In this document: positions 15,784 to 22,517 of the stretch, piece by piece | How positions within the stretch are numbered: position 1 is the first letter of the stretch | Layout: every line of letters starts with the position of its first letter | DNA from: Winogradskyella sp. | Lineage (GTDB): Bacteria > Bacteroidota > Bacteroidia > Flavobacteriales > Flavobacteriaceae | DNA: 23,016 nucleotides | NCBI GenBank assembly: GCA_030149115.1 | Contig: JASBSE010000166.1 | Coordinates: 1 to 23,016 of the forward strand | Direction of reading: 5' to 3' | Notes under the pieces: model-generated | The model's input: only the letters and a program-made list of their open reading frames with translations | What the model was told of the DNA's origin: nothing | Databases searched by the model: none | Made by a program: the position numbers and the translations under genes

Positions 15784-15813
15784 AATCCCAAGCGTAATGC
15801 TTGGGATTTTTTT
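15784..15813 (+). terminator. Rho-independent terminator of the ferredoxin gene
   Basis: AATCCCAAGC (15784-15793) pairs perfectly with GCTTGGGATT (15799-15808) over a 5-base loop and runs into seven Ts (15807-15813). It lies about 20 bases past the stop. Confidence 0.92.
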
Positions 15814-15856
15814 GTATCTCTCCTGAAAACTATACCTATGTAACCTACCTTTACTA

Positions 15857-15900
15857 CGGTATAAAGTCGGCATATAGTCGGTATATATTTGGTATAAATG
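15857..15900. repeat. Four tandem 11-bp repeats upstream of an orphan gene
   Basis: Four consecutive 11-mers with no gap: CGGTATAAAGT (15857), CGGCATATAGT (15868), CGGTATATATT (15879) and TGGTATAAATG (15890). The core is nGGyATAnAnn. The period is close to one helical turn, so a protein bound to each copy would sit on one face of the DNA. The array ends 52 bases before the ATG at 15953. A fifth copy lies behind that gene at 16775. Confidence 0.7.
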
Positions 15901-15952
15901 AGGCTTAGTTAACTATTTTTTATATATTTATGTTATTGAAAATAAGTGTATT

Positions 15953-16693
15953 ATGGCTAGACAGAAAGGTATTGTGTTCTTTGAGGGTACATTGGGCGGT
16001 ATTAATTTTTATTATAGAAAGGGTGTGCCTACGGCGCGACGTGCTGGAGGTGGCTTTACTGCCAAGGCGATAAAGACGAGCCCAAATATGGTGAGGGTGC
16101 GCGAAAGCAATAGTGAGTTTGCACTATGCTCTACGGTAAATAAGTATTTTAAGTTGGCTTTAAGGCCTTTTTTGGCGGGTTATAAGGATGGGACGTTGCA
16201 TGCTAGGTTGATGCGCTTGTTTTTGGGTATTAAGGATTTGGATGCTACTTCTGAACGTGGTGAGAGAAGGGTTGGGATTGGTTATTCTACGGTTTACGGT
16301 CCTAAGGTGTTAAGTGATTTTGTGGCTACACCAGGACGGCCCAATTTGTTTTCTTGTTCTTATGCTTTTGATTGGGATGCCTTGCGTTTTGATGTGCATG
16401 ATTTTAGTGTTGCAGCTGCCAACTTTCCTAAAGGGGCTGATGTGCTAGAGATTGTTGTAGGTGTGCTACGTTTTGATTTTGAGACGTGTACTTATAACAG
16501 TGTTATGGCCGACCCTGTTTTTGTGGATAGGGATTTTGATGCTTCTTCTTTTGCTATTGCGGTAGATGGATTGCCTGAGGGTGATGGTGTGTTGGTTGCT
16601 GTGGCACGTGTGGCGTTTTACCAACGTGTGAATGATGGGCTTTTTTTATTGTCTGGTGGTGATGGTTTTGGGGTTGAGATGTTTGGTTGTTAG
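15953..16693 (+). CDS. Orphan 246-residue protein of unknown function with atypical codon use
   Basis: Opens with MARQKGIVFFEGTLGGINFYY, then a Gly/Arg-rich stretch (RKGVPTARRAGGG) and SPNMVRVRESNSEFALCS. The start resembles a family of about 250-residue hypothetical proteins I recall from many Flavobacteriia (MARQKGI-x-x-x-EGT), so it is real but unassigned. The rest is rich in Val, Phe, Asp and Gly with short beta-like runs. There is no signal peptide, membrane helix or catalytic motif. The coding strand is strikingly rich in G and T (GTG, TTG, GGT, GAT codons), unlike the A-rich genes around it, which suggests a different mutational history or recent gain. It is flanked by the 11-mer repeats. 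A structural or DNA-associated role would be a guess. Confidence 0.7.
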   Translation: MARQKGIVFFEGTLGGINFYYRKGVPTARRAGGGFTAKAIKTSPNMVRVRESNSEFALCSTVNKYFKLALRPFLAGYKDGTLHARLMRLFLGIKDLDATSERGERRVGIGYSTVYGPKVLSDFVATPGRPNLFSCSYAFDWDALRFDVHDFSVAAANFPKGADVLEIVVGVLRFDFETCTYNSVMADPVFVDRDFDASSFAIAVDGLPEGDGVLVAVARVAFYQRVNDGLFLLSGGDGFGVEMFGC

Positions 16694-16700
16694 CTGTTAG

Positions 16701-16721
16701 CTTTTGGCTTTTGACTTTTAG
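16701..16721. repeat. Three tandem 7-mers after the orphan gene
   Basis: CTTTTGG, CTTTTGA and CTTTTAG follow one another at 16701-16721, just past the stop codon. This is a short degenerate microsatellite of a type common in Bacteroidota intergenic DNA. Confidence 0.45.
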
Positions 16722-16739
16722 TTTGTGATGCTATAAAAA

Positions 16740-16759
16740 AGTGCTGCCGAGGCAGGACT
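16740..16759. repeat. Hairpin AGTGCTGCC / GGCAGGACT
   Basis: Nine-base arms (16740-16748 and 16751-16759) with one G-G mismatch and a 2-base GA centre. No T-run follows closely, so it is a poor terminator. Its CTGCC/GGCAG core resembles the palindrome in the ferredoxin leader. Confidence 0.4.
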
Positions 16760-16879
16760 AAAGATTTTTATCTACGGTATATAGTACTTAGACAAGCTTA
16801 GCACAAGCCTTATTGTGATAGGGTTAACGATAAGGACGTTTAATCTAGTTTACCTTGAATAAATTTAAGTTTATGTAAA

Positions 16880-16899
16880 AATACGTAATGTTACGTATT
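16880..16899. promoter_or_regulatory. 9-bp inverted repeat AATACGTAA-TG-TTACGTATT
   Basis: A perfect 9-bp dyad with a 2-base centre, the usual size and form of an operator for a dimeric repressor. It lies about 180-270 bases upstream of the HerA-like gene, depending on the start used. No regulator gene is adjacent in the window. Confidence 0.45.
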
Positions 16900-16939
16900 G
16901 ACTTGTTGGTTTAAAAACCCGAACTTCGCTTATCAATCG

Positions 16940-16966
16940 ATATAGTTCATTGAAACGGAACTATAT
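16940..16966. repeat. Stem-loop ATATAGTTC / GAACTATAT
   Basis: Nine-base perfect arms (16940-16948 and 16958-16966) around a 9-base loop, followed by TTTTA and then ACGTTGTGCATAAT. Hairpin plus ACGTTG end recalls the architecture of the palindromic elements at 21903 and 22887, so it may be a diverged or truncated recombination site. Confidence 0.4.
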
Positions 16967-17060
16967 TTTAACGTTGTGCATAATGCGAAAATCGTGCTGA
17001 AAATTAACATCCGAGCTTAAAAAGCCAACCGCACAAACAGCACATTTATTTTTTGCCAAC

Positions 17061-17076
17061 GGGAAATGCCAACGCT
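17061..17076. repeat. Left flanking repeat GGGAAATGCCAACGCT
   Basis: Near-identical to GGGAATGCCAACGCT at 21783-21797 (one A fewer), which brackets the other end of the three-gene operon. Further GCCAACG copies lie at 17055 and 17102. The first possible ATG of the HerA-like gene lies inside this repeat. Confidence 0.55.
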
Positions 17077-17155
17077 GAAAAAAATAAAAGAGCTGTTTCT
17101 TGCCAACGCGCAAAATGATATTAACTTTAAAACTGGAAAATACAGGAAATTAAAT

Positions 17156-19297
17156 ATGAGCATAGAATCTGGACTAAACGAAAGGTTTGACTTTGATAGA
17201 AAAGCGGAAATAAAACAACGATTTCAGGAACTTATCCAAACTAACCAATACATTGGTGATTTGTATTCAATCAATTATGAAACTGCAAGAGTAATAGTTC
17301 ACGATTTCTATAGACAAAAAGTAGGTGGAATACCAAGTTTAAGTTTTCTTATTGCAACCAGAGTTGACCCTAATTCTGATGATATTGATTTTAAAGTGGA
17401 AGACTCATCTTTTATACTTTTAAGAGTAATGGATTCAGCTTCACTACCACAAGACAGAGAAGCCGAAAGAATACGTGTTGAAACAGCACAAAGAATTAGT
17501 GGAGAAGCGGATAAAAATTGGGATGAAAAAGGTGCAATGGACTTGCGAACAAAGAATCTCTTAAGCTTTGCTGGTGTTCAATGTCGAATTATTGGAACAT
17601 TTTACTTCGAAGAGAATTCTAACAATCCCCAAGCACCATTAAACTTAAAATTCGGTAGTGATATATCGAATTATTATCCTAATAGAGGCCTAACAGTTTA
17701 CAAGCCAAACAGTAAAGCACTTGAGAGAATTGTGAATTATTGCGACCCAAGTACTTTACGTGCTCATTTCGATAAATACCAAAATTCTGGTAAAGTTAAA
17801 CTCGGCCACGTCCGCTATGCTTCAACAAATCGAAAGTATCAAAATGTAGATGATGTTCCAGTCTACATTTACCCTGCGGATTTATTATCTCAAAAATCTG
17901 CTTTGTTTGGTATGACTCGAACAGGAAAATCAAATACAACAAAAATCGTTGCAAAATCAGTTTTTGAACTTAGAAATCCTCAAGACAGTAAGGATAAGCC
18001 AATGAGAGTTGGTCAAATTATTTTTGACCCTAATGGAGAATATGCAAATGAAAATGTGCAGGATAACAATAATGCATTAAAAAATATTTGGCAACACCTT
18101 CCAGATGGAGTTAAGGAAAATGAAGTAGTTACATATGGTGTACATTCACATAAAAATGACCCAGAAAGAAAAATGATGCTTCTAAATTTTTATTTAGAAG
18201 AAAATCTACAATTAGGAAAAGAAATAATTGATGCTTCATTTCGTAAAGGAGAATCGAAATTTATAGAAGCATTTAAGCAAGTACAATTTGTAAAACCTGA
18301 GGAAACTGATAGAAGTGCCTCTACGAGATACAACAGAAGAGTACTCGCCTATCGTTCACTATTGGCAAAAGCTGGATTTGAAGTGCCTTCATCTATCAAT
18401 GGGTATACAAGAGGTCTGTTTAAGCCAGAATTGTTTAATGGACGTCCAAATGCTAGGAATGAAGCTGAAAGATTTAATGGAATGCTTAACGTTGAATCAG
18501 ACACTAATAATGCCGCAAAATATCGGTCAGCAGCCCTAATATTGCAATCAGATAATCCATCTTTATCCAGTTTATCAAATGCTTTTTCTACTCTATTTGA
18601 ATTTTTTAAAACAACAGAATATCGAGCATTTGACAGATGGTATATTGACCAAAGTTCAACTGGAGAAAATTGGGCAGATGGAGATTTTGAAAAGATTTTG
18701 GAAATGTTGTGGCGACCAAATGGAGCAAAACAAGTTAGTGCCCTAAGAGATAATCATTCAGCATCTACCACTACAGATTATGCAGATGACATATATACAG
18801 ATTTAAAAAGTGGCAAACTTGTTATAATTGACCAATCAAGCGGAGAACCAGATTTGAATAAGTCCTCTGCAGAGCGCATAATGTGGCATATTTTCAGAGC
18901 AAACCAACAATCTTTCCGATTAGGAGAAATTCCACCAGAAATTTTAGTGTTTGTTGAAGAGGCACACAATATTCTTCCTGCTGGCAATGATTTAGACACT
19001 TCTGATGTTTGGGTACGAACCGCTAAAGAAGGTTCGAAATATAAATTAGGTATGGTTTACGCTACCCAAGAAGTAAGCAGTATTCAAAAAAATATCTTGA
19101 AAAACACTTCTAATTGGTTTATAAGTCACTTGAATAATACTGATGAAACCAAAGAGCTTTGTAAATATTATGACTTTCAAGACTTTGAACCTTCAATTAG
19201 AAGAGCTCAGGACAAAGGTTTTTTGAGAGTAAAGACATTAAGTAATTTATTTGTAATACCTGTTCAAGTTGATTTGTTTCAAGTAAACCCAAGTTAA
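17156..19297 (+). CDS. herA: HerA-like DNA-translocating ATPase
   Basis: A hexameric-motor type ATPase (HerA/DUF87, FtsK-HerA superfamily) expected to pump double-stranded DNA into a partner nuclease. I prefer the ATG at 17156 (MSIESGLNERFDF), which has AGGA 8 bases upstream; an in-frame ATG at 17066 gives 743 residues, but its extra 30 codons hold two GCCAACGC repeat motifs. Numbering from 17066: an N-terminal beta-rich region about 60-250 (possible HAS-barrel), Walker A GMTRTGKS (282-289), DPNGEY (321-326), Walker B ILVFVEEAH with Glu631/Glu632, then the sensor region YATQEVSSIQKNILKNTSNWFISHLNN. It is longer than archaeal HerA (about 500), chiefly between Walker A and B. It is separated from nurA by one base. 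The family call is strong; a defence role is inferred from neighbours. Confidence 0.9.
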   Translation: MSIESGLNERFDFDRKAEIKQRFQELIQTNQYIGDLYSINYETARVIVHDFYRQKVGGIPSLSFLIATRVDPNSDDIDFKVEDSSFILLRVMDSASLPQDREAERIRVETAQRISGEADKNWDEKGAMDLRTKNLLSFAGVQCRIIGTFYFEENSNNPQAPLNLKFGSDISNYYPNRGLTVYKPNSKALERIVNYCDPSTLRAHFDKYQNSGKVKLGHVRYASTNRKYQNVDDVPVYIYPADLLSQKSALFGMTRTGKSNTTKIVAKSVFELRNPQDSKDKPMRVGQIIFDPNGEYANENVQDNNNALKNIWQHLPDGVKENEVVTYGVHSHKNDPERKMMLLNFYLEENLQLGKEIIDASFRKGESKFIEAFKQVQFVKPEETDRSASTRYNRRVLAYRSLLAKAGFEVPSSINGYTRGLFKPELFNGRPNARNEAERFNGMLNVESDTNNAAKYRSAALILQSDNPSLSSLSNAFSTLFEFFKTTEYRAFDRWYIDQSSTGENWADGDFEKILEMLWRPNGAKQVSALRDNHSASTTTDYADDIYTDLKSGKLVIIDQSSGEPDLNKSSAERIMWHIFRANQQSFRLGEIPPEILVFVEEAHNILPAGNDLDTSDVWVRTAKEGSKYKLGMVYATQEVSSIQKNILKNTSNWFISHLNNTDETKELCKYYDFQDFEPSIRRAQDKGFLRVKTLSNLFVIPVQVDLFQVNPS

Positions 19298-19298
19298 T

Positions 19299-20663
19299 AT
19301 GAGTTTTGAAGGAGAATTTGCGAGTTACGAACCTTTGAGGCGTCTGCTTGATTCGGAAAAAGTCAAGGCTCTACAAGACCGTTTTAAAATTAGAGAAAAA
19401 ACGGAAGAAAGTGAAGAATTCGAAAACGACATCATTAATAAAGATGACCTTGAAGAATCTGAGCTCAAACCAGATTTAGTTTTAGCAATTGATGGTAGCA
19501 ATTTAGCTGCGAAAGCAGAAAACGGTTATCCAGGTGCAGAATTTGGATATGTAACCATTGCTTCGGTTTTAATCGATATGAAGAAAATTGAAAATCTCGA
19601 AAATCATCAATTTATTGACCCTAAAGAATTTAGAAAAACAGAAAAAGCCTCAACTATTGAGACTGTATTTCCAGGTTGTAATATTATTCTTGACACAGAG
19701 ATTAACGCAAAATCCTCTTTACGTCGTTCATTATTTGAAGAATTAAAAACCAATCAAATCTTTACAGATAGTGAAACACTTTTAGAAACTTACGAATATC
19801 TGTTTAAAATTAAAAGAGACAAATTTTCAGAAAGTAGATTACCAAAATCGCCAATAGAAGATTATTCAGAAAAAGATATGACTTATGGATACGGAGAATA
19901 TAAATGTCCACATTCCAATAGACCACTTTTTTCCACGGATGCTTTGAGACTTCACGAACTTATGAATCCTGGAGGTAGCAATGGAGAAATGTTTGGTCAA
20001 ATAATGTCAACTCTTGAGAAATTATGGTTAATTCATATTTTGAGAGCTTTTGAGAATAAAGGTTGGCTACCAACATTACGTCGCGTTGCTTTTATTATGG
20101 ATGGTCCATTAGCTGTTTTCAGTACTTCCTCTTGGCTTACTAAAGTGATTAATTATGAGCTAAAACGATTAAATGAATTACAAAAGTCTATCAATGGAAC
20201 AGATTTGTTGATTTTCGGAATTGAAAAATCAGGAACGTTCTATAATCATTTTGAAGAAGTAGATACAACCAAAGACGGAATTAAAGACAAGTTTCCAAAG
20301 CAATCTGCTTTTCTGTTAAAAGATAGCTATATAAAAGAAAACATCATTTTCTCTGAAAGTAATAAACCCTATGGTCAAGACACCTACTTTGGGAGAAAGT
20401 TCTTTTATAAAGCGGCTTCTGGTCAAAGAATAGTACCAGTCGTGGCAACTTATAATGATGAGCAGGAAAATATGTATACTGCGAATCCAAATCAGTTTTC
20501 CCGTTTAGCAGATATAATGAGTTTATTAGATACTTTGGTATCAAGTAGATATCCTAATTCGGTCTCGCCGTTAATATCAGCGCACTCAGAGGCAGCGATA
20601 CCTTTAAATTTAGGAAAAAGAATATTTGAAGATATAGCAAGAGAAATACGTTCGAATAATTAA
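19299..20663 (+). CDS. nurA: NurA-domain nuclease, partner of the HerA-like ATPase
   Basis: A 454-residue protein with the NurA nuclease fold; NurA dimers cap the HerA hexamer and cut the DNA fed through it, using metal ions. Residues about 1-55 are a charged helical extension. The core begins with LVLAIDGSNLAA (Asp65 of the DGS motif, a metal ligand). A second acidic motif is RRVAFIMDGPLAVF (Asp268), and LIFGIEKSGTF holds Lys310 of the third motif. The C-terminal part GRKFFYKAASGQRIVPVVATYN also fits NurA. It is longer than archaeal NurA (about 300-350), with inserted material between the first two motifs, including a C-P-H-S-N segment (about 207). ATG follows the herA stop by one base and the stop overlaps the methyltransferase start (TAATG), so all three are translationally coupled. 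Confidence 0.9.
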   Translation: MSFEGEFASYEPLRRLLDSEKVKALQDRFKIREKTEESEEFENDIINKDDLEESELKPDLVLAIDGSNLAAKAENGYPGAEFGYVTIASVLIDMKKIENLENHQFIDPKEFRKTEKASTIETVFPGCNIILDTEINAKSSLRRSLFEELKTNQIFTDSETLLETYEYLFKIKRDKFSESRLPKSPIEDYSEKDMTYGYGEYKCPHSNRPLFSTDALRLHELMNPGGSNGEMFGQIMSTLEKLWLIHILRAFENKGWLPTLRRVAFIMDGPLAVFSTSSWLTKVINYELKRLNELQKSINGTDLLIFGIEKSGTFYNHFEEVDTTKDGIKDKFPKQSAFLLKDSYIKENIIFSESNKPYGQDTYFGRKFFYKAASGQRIVPVVATYNDEQENMYTANPNQFSRLADIMSLLDTLVSSRYPNSVSPLISAHSEAAIPLNLGKRIFEDIAREIRSNN

Positions 20664-21799
20664 TGATAAAAATTAAAGACATAACAAAGGGATTTAAGAC
20701 AGCAGAATCACGTTGGGCAAGATTTGGCCCTTACTATGCTATGTTCCCTGTTGACTTTGCATTTGATGTCATTAATAAATATTCAAGTGAAGGAGATTAT
20801 ATTTTAGACCCATTTGCAGGTCGAAGCACGAGCATTTACGCAGGAGGAGTTTTGGGAAGACACAGTTTAGGAATCGAAATTAATCCAGTTGGTTGGCTTT
20901 TTGGTTCAGTAAAATTAAAACCTGCAGATAAAGAAGACGTTATTAATCGCCTTTTCGAGATTTACGGTAAAAGAAATTATTATAATCGAGCTATTGAAAA
21001 GATGCCTGAATTCTATCGCATTTGCTATTGCGACGAGGTTCTTAAGTTTTTATTGAATGCAAGGAAAAATCTCGATTGGAAAAACAATGCTGTAGACGCT
21101 ACTTTGATGTCAATAATATTAGTGTATTTGCACGCTAAACTTGGAGAAGGTCTTTCTAACCAAATGAGAATGACCAAATCTATGGGAATGAATTACTCGG
21201 TAGAATGGTGGAAAGAAAATGGTTATTTAAAACCACCAGAGATAAATCCTGCGGAACTAATTCATAAAAAAATAGAATGGCGCTATCAAAAAGGAATGCC
21301 AAATGTAACAGAAAGCGCAGTAGTATTTGGAGATAGCACAATCGAATTGCAAGAAATCGCAAACAGAGCTATAAATAATGATATTCGATTCAAATTATTA
21401 TTTACATCACCACCATACTGCTCAGTTACTGATTATCACGCAGACCAATGGTTAAGATTATGGATGCTTGGTGGTAAAGAAATACCATCCACAATTAAAG
21501 AAAAGCACAAAGGCAGATTTTCTGACAAGGATAACTATTTTAAATTGTTGGATAATGTATTTGGGAATAGCGCATTAATGATGGCAGAAGAAAGCACTAT
21601 TTATGTTCGAACTGATAAAAGAAAATATACGTTTGATACAACACTACATATATTAACAAAGCATTTTCCAAATCACAAGGTTGCTATTCTGAATAAGCCA
21701 TTAAAAAAAGATACTAAGACACAGACTAAACTTTTTGGAGATAAATCAATGAAGCCTGGAGAAGTGGATATTATTTTAACAAGGGAATGCCAACGCTAA
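20663..21799 (+). CDS. N6-adenine or N4-cytosine DNA methyltransferase
   Basis: A 378-residue SAM-dependent DNA methylase. The SAM site is DPFAGRST (motif I, 49-56), followed by LGIEINP with Glu72, which should hold the SAM ribose. The catalytic motif IV is TSPPYCSVTDYH (SPPY 249-252). Motif I precedes motif IV, with nearly 200 residues between them, an alpha-like order that would place target recognition in the middle; SPPY is seen in both N4C and N6A enzymes. No separate specificity subunit is visible. The start overlaps the nurA stop by one base. The last residues and stop (GAA TGC CAA CGC TAA) lie within the flanking repeat, so the C-terminus may have been supplied by the insertion site. 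It probably modifies self DNA to protect it from HerA-NurA. Confidence 0.88.
   Translation: MIKIKDITKGFKTAESRWARFGPYYAMFPVDFAFDVINKYSSEGDYILDPFAGRSTSIYAGGVLGRHSLGIEINPVGWLFGSVKLKPADKEDVINRLFEIYGKRNYYNRAIEKMPEFYRICYCDEVLKFLLNARKNLDWKNNAVDATLMSIILVYLHAKLGEGLSNQMRMTKSMGMNYSVEWWKENGYLKPPEINPAELIHKKIEWRYQKGMPNVTESAVVFGDSTIELQEIANRAINNDIRFKLLFTSPPYCSVTDYHADQWLRLWMLGGKEIPSTIKEKHKGRFSDKDNYFKLLDNVFGNSALMMAEESTIYVRTDKRKYTFDTTLHILTKHFPNHKVAILNKPLKKDTKTQTKLFGDKSMKPGEVDIILTRECQR
21783..21797. repeat. Right flanking repeat GGGAATGCCAACGCT
   Basis: Pairs with 17061-17076 as a direct repeat around the operon and contains most of the stop codon of the methyltransferase. Another GCCAACGCTGA follows at 21868. 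Confidence 0.55.
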
Positions 21800-21811
21800 A
21801 AGCCATACACA

Positions 21812-21854
21812 TTGGCAAGTCGCACCAGCCGACACACAAGCCAAAACTTGCCAA
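21812..21854. repeat. 9-bp inverted repeat downstream of the methyltransferase gene
   Basis: TTGGCAAGT (21812-21820) and ACTTGCCAA (21846-21854) are exact complements with a 25-base CA-rich spacer. There is no T-run, so it is not a standard terminator. The TTGGCAA/TTGCCAA ends match those of the larger palindromic element at 21903, so this may be a degenerate relative. The whole 21800-21902 stretch has no gene. Confidence 0.5.
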
Positions 21855-21902
21855 AGAGTATGTCTTTGCCAACGCTGACAGACAGACGAAAAGAAAGTAC
21901 GA

Positions 21903-22037
21903 TTGCCCAACAATGCGTAGGAGTAATAGCGGTTTTGGGAATTTCTTGATTATAAAAGTATAAATCTAAGGTCTTTGAGAGTTCGTATCTTGTGGCTAGT
22001 AAAACCCGCTACTACTCCTACGCGAAGACGTTGGCAA
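21903..22037. repeat. attC-like palindromic recombination element, copy 1
   Basis: Begins with TTGCCCAAC (21903-21911) and ends with GTTGGCAA (22030-22037). Inside, GCGTAGGAGTAATAGCGG with TTTT (21915-21936) pairs with the arm at 22001-22023, giving an about 22-bp stem with one substitution and one extra base around a 64-base loop. AAT and GAAGAC spacers separate stem and ends. This matches attC layout: RYYYAAC-like R'' (GCCCAAC), spacer, stem, spacer, GTT-type R'. The top-strand A.C mismatch becomes a T.G wobble on the bottom strand, the strand used in integron recombination. Copy 2 starts at 22887. The attC identity is inference. Confidence 0.65.
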
Positions 22038-22043
22038 TAATTT

Positions 22044-22517
22044 ATGAAACTCAAACTGACAATATTATTTCTTATTCTATCTTCGACAATTTATTGTCAG
22101 AATATTGTCATTGATGCTATAGATAAATCAGAAGATGCTAAAGAAAATCCTGCATTTGACTTTAGAATAATTGAACCGAAATCAGACACTCTGAATTTAT
22201 CAAAAGGAAAAATCTTTTCTCTTGTGATTGGACATAGTGGCGAAATGAATAGTTTACATCTAATCGATTATCCAAACGAAACTTATGCTGACTTGAATAA
22301 TATTGATGGACCAGAAACTAATGAGGAATATTTAGCTCTTTCAGACGAAGAGCAAGCGAAATTGACTGTTATAGTTCCAAAACACGAAATTAAGAAAGAA
22401 GCTGTTTTGAGTAGAAAAATAATATTAGAAATAGAAATAACTTCTGACCGAATCACTCATACGGAAATTTTCGCTGATGGAAAGCTTATTAAAACATTGT
22501 ACTACCAAATTGAATAA
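22044..22517 (+). CDS. Small secreted cassette protein of unknown function
   Basis: A 157-residue protein with a Sec signal peptide (MKLKLTILFLILSSTIYCQ; cleavage near residue 18-19). The mature part is acidic and mostly beta-like with a helical stretch in the middle (TNEEYLALSDEEQAKL) and a strand-rich end (RKIILEIEITSDRITHTEIFADGKLIKTLYYQ). No catalytic motif is visible and no family is recognised. The ATG lies 14 bases after the GTT of the attC-like element, a position typical of the first gene in an integron cassette. Its stop overlaps the probable TTG start of the next gene. It could be an accessory or immunity-type protein, but nothing shows that directly. Confidence 0.7.
   Translation: MKLKLTILFLILSSTIYCQNIVIDAIDKSEDAKENPAFDFRIIEPKSDTLNLSKGKIFSLVIGHSGEMNSLHLIDYPNETYADLNNIDGPETNEEYLALSDEEQAKLTVIVPKHEIKKEAVLSRKIILEIEITSDRITHTEIFADGKLIKTLYYQIE

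Larger units (their letters stand above)
16694..17065. other. Non-coding junction between orphan gene and defence operon
   Basis: No credible gene lies in this 372-base stretch. In order it holds a triple 7-mer (16701), a hairpin (16740), one 11-mer copy (16775-16785, CGGTATATAGT), two inverted repeats (16880 and 16940), the stretch ACGTTGTGCATAAT at 16971 that resembles the right end of the downstream palindromic elements, and then GCCAACG motifs leading into the operon. It marks the left edge of the accessory island. No clear TAnnTTTG promoter for the operon is visible. Confidence 0.6.

Noticed and set aside
15857..15900. CRISPR array
   Set aside because: Units are 11 bases, contiguous and without spacers; no cas gene is present.
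16940..16971. Terminator of the orphan gene
   Set aside because: The stem is AT-rich with a 9-base loop and lies almost 250 bases after the stop; only four Ts follow. A recombination or regulatory role is more plausible.
18315..18539. 74-codon frame inside the HerA-like gene
   Set aside because: Same-strand alternative frame fully inside a gene with clear ATPase motifs; no independent support.
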